Origin: Neocallimastix lanati (nom. inval.)
Lineage: Eukaryota > Neocallimastigomycota > Neocallimastigomycetes > Neocallimastigales > Neocallimastigaceae
DNA: 64,000 nucleotides
Reading direction: 5' to 3'
Assembly: GCA_016946835.1 (NCBI GenBank)
Contig: JACVTC010000042.1
Location: 106,001 to 170,000 of the forward strand
Below are positions 11,286 through 21,201 of the stretch, one piece after another. Numbering within the stretch: the first letter of the stretch is position 1; each line of letters opens with the position of its first letter. The notes under the pieces are model-generated. The model saw only the letters and a list, made by a program, of their open reading frames with translations. It did not search any database and had not been told where the DNA came from. The position numbers and the translations under genes were made by a program.

Positions 11286-11469
11286 TAAATAATATTAAAT
11301 AATAAATAATAAATAATAATAAATAATAATAATAATAAATAATAAATAATAATATTTAATATTTAATATTTAATAATAAATAATAATTTTTTATAAAGAC
11401 GTACAGTAGAAGAGAAATAAAAATCTTTTTTTTATGCTTTTTTAAAATACAATCTCAATACCCACAAAA

Positions 11470-12480
11470 TACGGAACAGTCGACGAAGTTGAACTATGTT
11501 TAAAAAATATTGTCAACTAATTGACTTTGTTCCCCATCATTAAACTTTATTTTTTTTTTTTTTCATATATTGAAGGTCCGCCAAGAAGAGCACTCAATAT
11601 AAAATAAATAAATATTATTATCATAATCCTTTTCTGAATCTAAAGAAACATCCAAGGATTTTTGTTCAATTATCATTGCAAACTTCAAAAAGAAATCATC
11701 TAGAAAAGGTAAAGATTTATTTCTGTAATTTTCCAATTCTTTTTACAAGCAACGATCCAGTGAGAAAAGCTAGGTACACTAACACCAAAACATGGGCAAC
11801 ATTTAGGGCAATCTTCTGAGACTATTTTTCTTTTAATGGAAATACTAATGTCAAATTTAAAGCCACACCTAATTCGAGAAATTCAAAAGAGTCCCAATTG
11901 ATACTTAGAAAATGGAAAAACTCATCATGTATTATTAATCATCTCACTAATAATATTCCTACTATGTTACATTAATTATGGATTAATGAATCAAGGACTT
12001 TGGATAAGAAATTAAATGGTAAGAAAATAAGTGAAATAAAAAGGTTTTATTGGTAAAGAGATGTCTTTAAACCCTCCAAAGCTAAAAAAGCAATTATTTT
12101 ACAAGGAGAATGATTTTGGATTTATTTCAGAAATCAAAAACTTAACATTTCAATATCCTAAAACAGCGTAATTGGGATATAGCACAGAAAGGTGAAAGAG
12201 GAGGTATTCACAATTCACAAGTAATATCATAGAGACTTAACATAAGAATTGCGAGATTTAAATTCATAACTCCAATATAAGTCTTCTATTAATAATTCTT
12301 TTTAGAGCTTTAGAGCATCTGCTCTTATTTGAACCAAAGAAAGGATTTCATTAGCTGTGATAAGAAGAAGAAGTTCCTTTTTTACTTTACCTCTGGCGTT
12401 GGAATCCAGATTATCATTAATGTTTCAAATTCATTCAGTAAACTGGTGTAAATTTATTAGGAGAGAAAATTGTGTCATGT
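11470..12480 (-). pseudogene. LINE-like C-terminal relic
   Basis: Less A/T-rich than its flanks. Minus-strand translation with frame changes gives a continuous series of protein-like segments: KVKKELLLLITANEILSLV, INRRLILELWI, then GFKFDISISIKRKIV, followed by CPKC, CPCF and SHWIVACKKNW, and finally ALLGGPSIYE. The Cys-Cys-His-Cys pattern after the RT resembles the C-terminal zinc knuckle of LINE ORF2 proteins. Many stops interrupt it. It may belong to the same LINE family as X or to another; a MULE-like or other transposase tail is possible. Confidence 0.4.
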
Positions 12481-12584
12481 TTTTTTATCCCTAAAGCCTT
12501 CATTCTACAATCTACAATCTACAACTTAACATATTCCACAAGACAATTTTATACCAATCAGTGTATGAAGATTTTTTTTTTTTT

Positions 12585-13667
12585 TTTTTTAAATAAAATG
12601 CTTTTTTATAATAGAATGTTTTTAAGAATAAAATAAAATGATTTTTTATAATAAAATAAATTGTTTTTTTAAAATAAAATAAATTGTTTTTTTAAAATAA
12701 AGTAAAAAATTCTTTTAAACTACTAAAGTAAAAGTAAAATGTTTTTTTAAACTAAAGTATAATATTTTTTTTAAAAAATAAATAAATTTTTTTTTTTTTT
12801 TTTTTTTTTTGAAATAAAATAAAAATTTTTTTTTAAAATAAAAATTAAAGTAAAATGTTTTTTAGAATAAAATAAAATGTTTTTTGATAATAAAATAAAC
12901 TATTTTTTTTAAATTAAAGTAAAATTTTTTTAAATAAAATATTTATTTAAACTAAAGTAAAATGTTTTTTTAAAATAAAGTAAAATATTTTTTTTAAAAT
13001 AAAATATATATTCTTTTTTTTTTTTTTTTTTTTAAATAAAATATTTTTTTAAAATAAAATAAAATGTTTTTTAAAATAAAATTAAATAAAATAAAATGTT
13101 TTTTTTAAGATAAAATATATTTTCTTTTTTCTTTCTTTTTTTCTTTCCTTTTTTTTTCTTTTTTTTTTTACTTTTTTTTTTACTTTTTATTTTACTTTTT
13201 ATTTTTAAAATAAAATGAAATGATTTTTTAAAAATAAAGGTAAAATGTTTCTTAAGAATAAAATAAAATGTTTTATAGAATAAAATAAAAACTTTTTTTA
13301 AAATAAAATATATTTTCTTTTTTTCCTTTTTTTCCTTTTTTTTCTTTGTTTTCTTCTTTTTTTTTTTAAAAAAAAATAAAATAAAATATTTTTTTTAAAA
13401 TAAAGTATAATGTTTTTTTAAACTAAAGTAAAATATTTTTTAGAATAAAATAAAATGTTTTTTTTTTTTAATATAAAATATCTTTTCTTTTTTTTTTCTT
13501 TCTTTCTTTTTCTTTTTTCTTTCTTTTTTTTTTTTTTCTTTTTTTTTTAAATATAATGCTTTTTTAGAATAGAATATTTTTTTAAAATAAAATAAAATGC
13601 CTTTTTTTTTAAATAAAATTTTGTTTTTTTGAAATAAAATGTATTTTTTTTTAAAATAAAGTAAAAT
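12585..13667. repeat. T-block satellite, third copy
   Basis: The same AAAATAAAATG/T-run units as at 365-1390, with C/T-rich stretches (CTTTC) around 13110-13190 and 13480-13550. It ends exactly where a copia 5' LTR begins (TGTTA at 13668). Confidence 0.8.
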
Positions 13668-13830
13668 TGTTAAATGGTATAAATTAATAAAATGATATGA
13701 ATAACTCCACCAACTATATTTAAGTAATACATGTATATAAAGTAAAAAATTAAATATTAAATAAAATTAACTTTCATCAATTTTTCAAAAAAAATATTTT
13801 TTATTGTTTTTTATAATATTGTATTTAACA
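13668..13830 (+). mobile_element. 5' LTR of copia element 1
   Basis: 163 bp bounded by TGTTA and TAACA. It is followed immediately by a primer-binding site and, 840 bp further, by a gag reading frame. No matching 3' LTR is seen, because the element is cut off near 18165. Confidence 0.65.
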
Positions 13831-13845
13831 GATTAAGAGTCTCAT
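13831..13845 (+). promoter_or_regulatory. Primer-binding site matching the tRNA-Lys(CUU) anticodon arm
   Basis: GATTAAGAGTCTCA directly follows the LTR end TAACA. Its reverse complement, TGAGACTCTTAATC, matches the anticodon stem-loop of a tRNA-Lys(CUU) (GACTCTTAATC), and not a tRNA 3' end. The same sequence follows the 5' LTR at 18807-19012, which supports its role. Internal (half-tRNA) priming is known for Drosophila copia, Ty5 and some Candida elements. Confidence 0.6.
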
Positions 13846-14002
13846 TGACTCTCTTAAGCAATGTATTAAATAAAGATAAAAATAATCAAATAAAAATAAT
13901 TATAGTTCTAATAAAATAAAGATAATAAAACCCATAAAAGAAACAAATAAAATAAGTAAATATAAATCCTTAAATGAATCAAATTAATTAATAAAAACAC
14001 AG

Positions 14003-14070
14003 TGCTGAATATTGGTCAGCGTTTTAAAAGATTTTAAAAGATTAAAGGTTGTGCTGAACATTGGTCAGCG
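14003..14070. repeat. Two hairpins, GCTGA...TCAGC
   Basis: GTGCTGAATATTGGTCAGCG and GTGCTGAACATTGGTCAGCG lie 47 bp apart in the untranslated leader of copia element 1. In each, GCTGA pairs with TCAGC. They recall the hairpin array in the leader of the element at 18807, with the strands of the stem swapped. Confidence 0.7.
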
Positions 14071-14669
14071 TTTATTTAAAATAACTATAATAATAAAAGG
14101 ATATGAAATAATAAGATATAAATAATTAGTAAAAATTAATTATAGAATTTTTTTTTTTCACTATATAGAATTATCACATTACATTAATATATATACATAA
14201 ATTTTTTTTTTATTACCCTTGAAATTTATGTTTGATCAATCATACATTAGACACATTTAAAATTTTTGAATTTTTTTTTTATTAATTTACCAATGAAATT
14301 TAAACAAATCAAATTACATTTCAAATTATTCATATTAACTAAAATAATGACCTTCTTATAATTCAAAAAAATAACTTATAATCCAATCAAATAAATAATG
14401 TTTATTAACAAGTTAATTAATCTTTAATTTATATATATAAAAATGACCATTAAAAAAAATATAAAGATTAATATAAACATACTCCAATTAAATAATACTA
14501 AATTAACATATTAATAAAACTTAAATTAAAATTATTTGTACATTCTAAAAATTGTCAAAAATATCAAGTAGAATTTCTATTCAAGCAATTTTATATTCAA
14601 AAAAATATTAACATCTGTTATATTTCAATATAAGTTACTTTTAGCTTAATAAAGAGAATTTATAAATCA

Positions 14670-15560
14670 ATGATGAGAAGACGTCAAAATGCAAACCAAT
14701 CCATTCTCATTGGTGAAAATCAGCACCTGGCACCAAAAGGTATCACCTTCAACTACTTTGAAAACTTCAATAGAGTAGTTGAACTTACCATTGAAAACTA
14801 TCCAGTTTGGAGAACCAACATCCTTTATTTACTCATGATTAATAATCTGGAAAGTTATGCTTTAACAAGAAAGGTTAAGAAACTCAGAAAAAGAGATGTT
14901 AAGGACGATATTGACGATTATATGAACGACCAGTTCAATCAAAATTTAGTGTATGACAAAGAAACAAGTCTCCTAGACATCAAGAGCGATGTTATGGTTA
15001 AGTGAATAATTATTAATAGTCTAGGAGAAGAAACAAGGAAAATTATTTCAGGACAAGGAAAAACTGCTTTTGAAATATGGAGAATCCTTGAAAAGTCCTT
15101 TACGGTAAGTCCTTAAAGAAGAATTATGGAAATTAGAAAGAAAATTGGTACCCTTAACTAGAATGAAGATCAAGATATCAATATATTCATTGCTACACTT
15201 CAAAATTTGATCGATGAACTCGAAAACATCGACCACGACCTGGAACCAAACACTAAAGCCGGAATACTCAATAGAGCACTCCCAGAAAACTTGCGTTTTA
15301 TAAATGTTTTTCAATACAAAAATGATTGGGACAAGCTCTGTGACTATGTCAATAATGTAATTCCTGACATAGTGTTTTCAAATTTAAAGGAATCTATAAG
15401 AGACCGAAGAATCTCAAAAACAAATAATTTTAACAACATTAAATTCAAACACAAAAGAAAAACGACCAAATCCTAAAAGAAACAAGGCATATAGAAATGG
15501 TAAATGCTATCTGTGCAAGAAGTTTGGTCATTATGCCAAAGAGTGCTATAAGTTTAATAA
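14670..15560 (+). pseudogene. Copia element 1 Gag (capsid and zinc knuckle)
   Basis: Starts at Met 14670. Residues such as NYPVWRTNILYLL and the downstream EIWRILEKSFTVSP match the Ty1/copia UBN2-type Gag. The chain is broken by stops after 15005 and at about 15115, 15160 and 15475. A continuing frame gives a CCHC zinc knuckle (CYLCKKFGHYAKEC) at about 15505-15546. Several stops are TAA or TAG where Gln would be expected (for example LN*NEDQDI). It would have packaged the element RNA, and it is now inactive. Confidence 0.75.
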
Positions 15561-15775
15561 ATCTCTCAAGTACAATAAAATTAAAAATAAATCTAAAAGA
15601 TCATTGAAAATAATTCTAGACATCATAACCATCGAAATTATAAAATAGAAAATTACCACGGACATACAAATAAACAATTCAATTCCATTGAAACTCAAGA
15701 CGAATACCATAATTACTCCAATCCAACCTTTTATCAAAGGATTACAATTCCGATAACTATTCCTTCTTAGGATGT

Positions 15776-18165
15776 ATGTCAGTAAATCGTCCCACTTTTC
15801 AAAATATCAGTAGTTCAATAGGTACGTCACATAATAATGAAATAACAACTTGGATCATAGACTCAGGTTCTTCCTTACATGTCACAAATTCTTTAAAATT
15901 GCTAACTAACCTATATAGACGTAATGAAAATATTCTTCCTCCAAATGGAAAAATTGTATCTTCTACCATTTTAGGGGTCTTTATTGGTTATCTAAATAGC
16001 AATAAAATATATATAAACAATGTATGTTATGTCCCTCACATAAGAAAAAATATAATTTCCGTCAATCAACTTATTAAGGAACACTATAAAATTATCTTCT
16101 TTAATCATGGCAATAACTCTTATGTGTCATTGTATGATCGGTTCAAAAATAAAATTATTACATCTAAATCAGATAGTCATAATACTTTCACATTTAAGTT
16201 ATCTAGCAGACCTATTAATTTTAATAAAACCCAAAATCCAGCCTCAATATTCAATTTATCCACTTTATCCAAAACGAATAAGATTAATCTCTGGCATCGT
16301 CGCCTCGGGCATTTTAATATAAATCAACTTAAAAATAAATTATTACAAATTAACATTAAAACTAAATGTCCTATCTGTTTTAGTTCAAAACTAACAAACT
16401 TCAATTATAAAAAATCTGATAATAAAACTAAGTCAACTTTCGAACTGATTGTAAAAGAAAATACTAAAATAGATTACAATAACAAAAGAATACAATAAAA
16501 TTTTTTTAAAAAAAATATTTTTTATTAAAAATATATTTTATTAATATTTAATAGTTGTTTGTTTAATAACAATTACATCGAGAAAAAATGTGAAAAGTAT
16601 CTTCTATTTATACTTTTCCTAAATACATTGATAATATATTATTTTATTTAAATTACATATATTTTAATATAAAACTATCCTAATGAATTTTATTAAATAA
16701 TAAATTTATAAACTATAGCTAAATTTAGAAAAATATAATTATTAATTAAACTAAATACTAAATAATTAAAATTAAGTACATTTATTATGTATTTATTATT
16801 TTAATATTATAAGTAAAGTCTTTATTTATTTTCGATTTAAAAACAATGTTAAAGGAGTCATGATTAAATTTTGAAACTTAATTTTCACAAAATAAATTAT
16901 TAATTTATTTTGTTTTAAACTTTAATTAATTCATTTAAATTATTTTACAATAATAATTTTCTTAGAATTAAATTTTATAAAAATTATTACATTAAAAATT
17001 TATCTTGTGGCTTAAAGAATATAATTCAAAAATTAAGTTCATATGATTTATTTACTTTGCTTATTATTTTATAAATCAAAGAATAATTTACATTTTTGAA
17101 TTACACAAGAAAAATTTTTAATTTAAAATGTGATTGGGATAATCACATCTTTACACTGATTCATTTAGACCTTGTAGGCCCAATTAATGAATTTCTCTTC
17201 TGTAATAAATAATTTTTAACTATTTTAGATGATTTCTCTCGTTTTGGTTGAATGATGTTTCTTGAAAATAAAAACAACACATTCGATAAATTCTTTATTT
17301 GGATTAAAGCCATTCACAATACTTTCAATAAATCTATCACTTATATTCGTTCAGACAACGGTATAGAATTTTCAAATAATAGATTTAAATCCTTTTGTTC
17401 TAATAACGGAATTATTTAACAATTTACAGTTCCATATAACCCTCAACAAAATGGACGTGCTGAAAGATTTAATGGTACTCTAATTTCTTCTGCTAAAGCC
17501 CTACTTAATGATGCAAAACTTAATCACAAATTTTGGGAATGCGCTGTGGACACTACAAACTATATACACAACAGAATCCCACACTCAGGTATTAATAACA
17601 AAATCCCTTTCGAAATTCTTTACAAAACAAAAGTTGACTACTCCCATTTCAAGGTTTTTGGATGTAAAGTTAACTTTTTTGTTCCTAATAGCTTTAGAAG
17701 TAAATTCGAAAATAATGCTCTTCCTGGTATATTCCTCGGTTATCATCCATATTCCTCTGCTTATAAAATTTTGAATTTATCGACTAACAAAATTATTTTT
17801 TCAAGGTCTGTTGAATTTTTTGAAAACAATCCTGCTAATTCCAAACTCGATTCACTTATCACAAACCCATTTTCCAATTTTATTCTAAATTCCGAAATCA
17901 GGGGGAGCGGTAAGTATTTTAACTTTAATGATTTAATCTATACAATAAAAACATTGTATTACCAAAGATTTATAAAGATAATGATAAATTCAATAATATT
18001 GGCTATAATCAAAATACCACAAATAATATAAATGAACATAATAAAAATATGTCAAATATTGAATCAATTCAGTCATCAAATTTTATTACAACAAACTCCT
18101 TAAATGCGAACAATAAAAGAAAAAAGACTGAAGATCTCGAAAATATCAGTAATAAAAGAATAAAC
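15776..18165 (+). pseudogene. Copia element 1 protease-integrase fragment
   Basis: The first segment (15776-16450) has the aspartic protease motif WIIDSGSS and the pre-integrase motif LWHRRLGHFN with a CPIC zinc-type pair. After a 704-bp insertion it resumes at 17160 with HLDLVGPI, IRSDNGIEF and NGRAERFNG, the D, D and E blocks of the copia integrase, then FGCKVNFFVP and GIFLGY. In-frame TAA and TGA replace Gln and Trp (GII*QFT, RFG*M). The element is cut off near 18165 against a G-family gene copy, so it lacks RT, RNase H and the 3' LTR. Confidence 0.85.
16451..17154. mobile_element. 704-bp inverted-repeat element in the copia integrase
   Basis: It splits the pre-integrase/integrase junction. 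ACTGATT stands on both sides (16444-16450 and 17155-17161), a 7-bp target duplication. The ends are GTAAAAGA and TCTTTAC, short inverted repeats. The right part can fold back (AAAAATTTATCTTGTG near 16996 against CACAAGAAAAATTTTT near 17103; TGTGATT/AATCACA at 17130-17146). It has no coding capacity, so it is a non-autonomous DNA element. Comparison with the copia copy at 36.4 kb supports the empty site. Confidence 0.65.
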
Positions 18166-18806
18166 TACTGTTTTTATTCTTGTATCGATAGCTATTTTTA
18201 TTAATTTTCTCATTGTTTACACCATATTCACAATTTTTATAATTCTTTTCAATAATTTAGTTATTTATTTTATAATTGCTGCTGTCATTATTATTTCGAA
18301 TCACCTGAACAGAATTCTCATTGGATTCTCGACGACGTTCTTTCGTTCCTTCTATTTTTTGGTCAACTTTACGGTCACTGGAACGTGAATAATCCAGTCC
18401 GGTAGCCATAACCATATTGGAATCCTTAGAGCTATCTTCTTTCTTCTCGTTCTCGTGATTATCCTGGTGATGGCGCTCTTCATGCCATTGGTAACCATCA
18501 CCGTCTTCATCCCCATCAACGCCATTGGTACCATAATGAAGCATAGGAGGAAACGGCATATTATATAAATTTTTAGATATATATAAACATTGTTAAATTT
18601 ATAAAATATAAAATAAAAAAAGAAATAATACAATTTTTACGTTATATATTAAATATTTATTAGTATTATTGTTATTACTATTTTTTTTTGTTTTTTTTGT
18701 TTTTATTTTTAATTTTACTTACTGGAATGAACAATACCACAAACATATAGACCTAATATAGTTAATAATATAAATAGCAAGATCTTGACTTCTTTCATGT
18801 CATTAT
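18166..18806 (-). pseudogene. G-family copy 3, C-terminal part
   Basis: Homologous to the middle and Asn-rich C-terminal region of the 423-residue family member (MLHYGTNGVDGDEDGDG at 18543-18490, then KVDQKIEGTKERRRES). About 235 bp of unrelated DNA (18552-18787) separates this from the segment ending TCATGTCATTAT at 18806. The gene is then interrupted by the LTR element and continues at 24767. At its other end it abuts truncated copia element 1 at 18165. Confidence 0.7.
18552..18787. other. About 235-bp insertion in G copy 3
   Basis: In intact copies GGAGGAGTCATGACTTCTT is continuous. Here GGAGGA and TGACTTCTT are separated by about 235 bp of A/T-rich DNA, with loss of GTCA. No target duplication or inverted ends are evident. 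It may be a repair insertion or an old mobile element. Confidence 0.5.
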
Positions 18807-19012
18807 TGTTAGAAATATAAATATTAAAGATTATAATTATGCTAATTTAAGGAGTAGTGTTATGTATATTAATATACTTTGTGTAAGTTATATGACCAAT
18901 AATAATAACGAGCCATATAATTTAATAACTATAAATATCATAATTATATAAAACATGAATTCATATATTCTTTCACATAGTTGAATAAAAAAAGATACTT
19001 TTCATTTTAACA
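18807..19012 (+). mobile_element. 5' LTR
   Basis: 206 bp, TGTTAGAAATATAAATATTA to TTTTAACA. It differs from the 3' copy by two missing bases in the TATTCTTTCAC word and a few substitutions, so insertion is fairly recent. Target duplication ATTAT precedes it. Confidence 0.85.
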
Positions 19013-19040
19013 GATTAAGAGTCTCAACTCACCAGTTGAG
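19013..19040 (+). promoter_or_regulatory. Primer-binding site and adjacent hairpin
   Basis: GATTAAGAGTCTCA follows TAACA, identical to the site at 13831. Its complement matches the tRNA-Lys(CUU) anticodon arm. It overlaps a perfect hairpin, CTCAACT at 19023-19029 with AGTTGAG at 19034-19040, whose stem is the same TCAACT/AGTTGA as the array that follows. Confidence 0.6.
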
Positions 19041-19337
19041 CTTCATATTAAAGCTAAGTAGAATTATTTATAATACATATAAATTAATAGTAATAATAAT
19101 AAATATAATAATTAATTATTTTATATTTTATACTAATAAATTTAATGTTAAATATATATATAAGGAAAACTTTTTAATAAATAAATAAAAAAAAAGGGAT
19201 ATATATATATAATAAAAAAAAAGAGAGATTAAAATATATAAAATTCTTATACGATATTTAAATGAAGTCTTCATATCTTCATTTAATTAAAATAATAATA
19301 ATAAAAATAAAAATAATAATTAAATTTAAAATAATAG
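19041..19337 (+). other. A/T-rich leader upstream of the hairpin array
   Basis: Non-coding. It contains TATATA runs and ATGAAGTCTTCATATCTTCAT near 19261, with a small inverted repeat (ATGAAG/CTTCAT). No gene is seen. Confidence 0.5.
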
Positions 19338-20070
19338 TCAACTAATAAAATAATTAAGTTGAAAATAATTGTCAATTAATTATTTTAATAAAAAATAAAT
19401 ATATAATAATAATATATATAAAATAAGTTGTAATAATAGTCAACTAATTAAAAAAATTAAGTTGAAAATAATGGATAAATATTACAAAATAATAAAAAAA
19501 AAGTGTTGAAAATAATAGTCAACAAAGATATATTGAAAATAATGGTCCACAACAAATTTAATTTAATGAATTAATGAATTTTTTAAAAGGAATATTAAAT
19601 AAAAGTAAAATAGAATTGTCAGCTGTTAAATAACAATCTGAAAATATAATAAGTCAACTAACCTTTATATTAAGTTGAAAATATAAAAATAAATATAAGA
19701 GTCAACTAACATTACTGTTAAGTTGAAAATATAAAAATAAATATAAGAGTCAACTAACATTACTGTTAAGTTGAAAATATAAAAATAAATATAAGAGTCA
19801 ACTAACATTACTGTTAAGTTGAAAATAAAATATAATAAAAAATATAATGAATAAAAATATAAAAATAATAATATAATTAAAATAAAAAAAGTATAATCGT
19901 CAGCTACTCAAAAGTATGCTGAAAATAAAATGAAAATAAAATGAAAATAAAATAAAAATAAAATAAAAATAAAATAAAATTAAAATAATAATAAAATACA
20001 ATTAAAAATAAAAGGTCAACTAACATTATAAAGTTGAAAAATACATAGTAAACTAATAATGTTAGGATGA
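19338..20070 (+). repeat. Array of about ten covarying hairpins
   Basis: Units at 19338, 19440, 19519, 19619, 19654, 19702, 19750, 19798, 19900 and 20016. Each begins GTCA and ends TGAAAAT (AAAAA at the last). Typical structure is outer stem TCAAC/GTTGA, inner stem, 4-6 nt loop, and one unpaired base on the 3' side between the stems. The inner stem is TAACA/TGTTA at 19702, 19750 and 19798 (exact 48-bp tandem copies), TAATT/AATTA at 19440, TAAT/ATTA at 19338 and TACT/AGTA at 19900. The outer stem becomes TCAGC/GCTGA at 19900 and TCAG/CTGA at 19619. Changes on one side are matched on the other. It lies between the primer-binding site and the captured gene. Confidence 0.8.
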
Positions 20071-20149
20071 AAATAATAAAAAATAAGAAGAGTTCCAAGT
20101 CTCAATATACCAGTGATCCTAATTCCTATGATATTACAAAGAAGTAATA

Positions 20150-20990
20150 TAAAGAAATTAAAAAGAGAGCATGTCCTTGGAAATTTTGTTGTTGTAGAAA
20201 GTTCTACTACAAATGGTTAATTAGGTCATGATGTATTTGCTTACTCGTATATTCAAAACAATGATATTCAACAATTAAAATTTTAAAATAAGAAGGGATA
20301 AAAGGTTTCAACTCAAACGCAAATTCCATTTTATTTTAGTAAACCATTTCTGTATTTCCAATGAGGAACCACAAGTGGAACTGTTGCTTATCATTCCACA
20401 GGTTTAATTTATGCCAATGGAAGTGTTGTTGCCTATGCTCAAGTAATTAATGAAATTATGTCGTTGGTATTGGTTACTATATATCCAATGAAAATATATT
20501 CTTTACTTTGAATGGTAAATATATTTAAAATATATCTGGAGATGTTTTACAAAAGCAGTGTTTCTTCTCTCATTTAAGTAGTGACGGTGAATGTACTTTA
20601 GAAGTTAATTTTAGTATGACTCATTTTAGATACATTCCAAATGAAACAAATAAATACAATACTACTGAAGAATTAAATAAAAAAATACTAAAGCAAATGA
20701 AATTCAAAAAAAAAAAAAAAATAGACAAAATTCAAAAAAATCAATCAATAAAGAATTTGAATACTTCTTATTACATTTCAAAAATAATGATCTTTCTTTT
20801 AGTGTTGCAAAGGGTTTATAAATTGATCGTACCATCGACTTTTGAAAAAAATACTAATAATTCATATATAGAAAATTCTAATAAGAAGATAGATAATAGT
20901 AAGGTTAATTTCTTTGAATCTCTTGATAATTCAGAACCTAATTATACATCTTACGCATTTAATTCTGAATCACAAAATTCAAATTAAATA
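20150..20990 (+). pseudogene. Decayed SPRY-domain gene inside the LTR element
   Basis: With a few frame changes it reads LGNFVVVESSTTNG, LGHDVFAYSYIQ, GTVAYHSTGLIYANGS, NYVVGIGYYISNENIFFTLN and CTLEVNFSMTHFRY. This series is characteristic of SPRY/B30.2 domains (GxGYD...IFFTLNG...VNFG..F.Y), as in RanBPM or Ssh4-type proteins. Stops are mostly TAA at places that could have been CAA. The tail 20616-20987 is a Lys/Asn-rich open frame. SPRY proteins are host adaptor proteins and are not part of retroelements, so this is a captured host gene. Confidence 0.6.
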
Positions 20991-21201
20991 ATCTTTACTC
21001 CAATATCATATTCATCATTATCCTTTAATTATTATTAAATTCCATCTTCTACCTCTACCATTATTGAAAATAACAATTTTAGTTTAAATAATAATCATCC
21101 TTATTATATCCAATTGATGAAGATTCTAGTTTTAGTACTGCATTGGTCCCAGCTTTTAGTTCTAATAAATATTGTTTTAAAATATTAGTAATCCATTTCC
21201 A

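Larger units (their letters stand above)
9659..11450. repeat. Inverted duplication carrying two G-gene 5' ends
   Basis: The left arm (9659-10255) and right arm (10430-11450) are reverse complements over the gene start, its upstream triplet repeats, and the TCTTCTACTGTACGTC / GACGTACAGTAGAAGA borders. Over the 156 nt of shared coding sequence only two differences are visible. The right arm has gained a 240-bp LTR-like insert that the left arm lacks. The central spacer (10256-10429) holds 3' sequence belonging only to the right copy. Confidence 0.85.

Noticed and set aside
19681-19830. Bacterial-type terminator hairpins
   Set aside because: The hairpins are A/T-rich, repeated and covarying, and lie in a eukaryotic retroelement leader.
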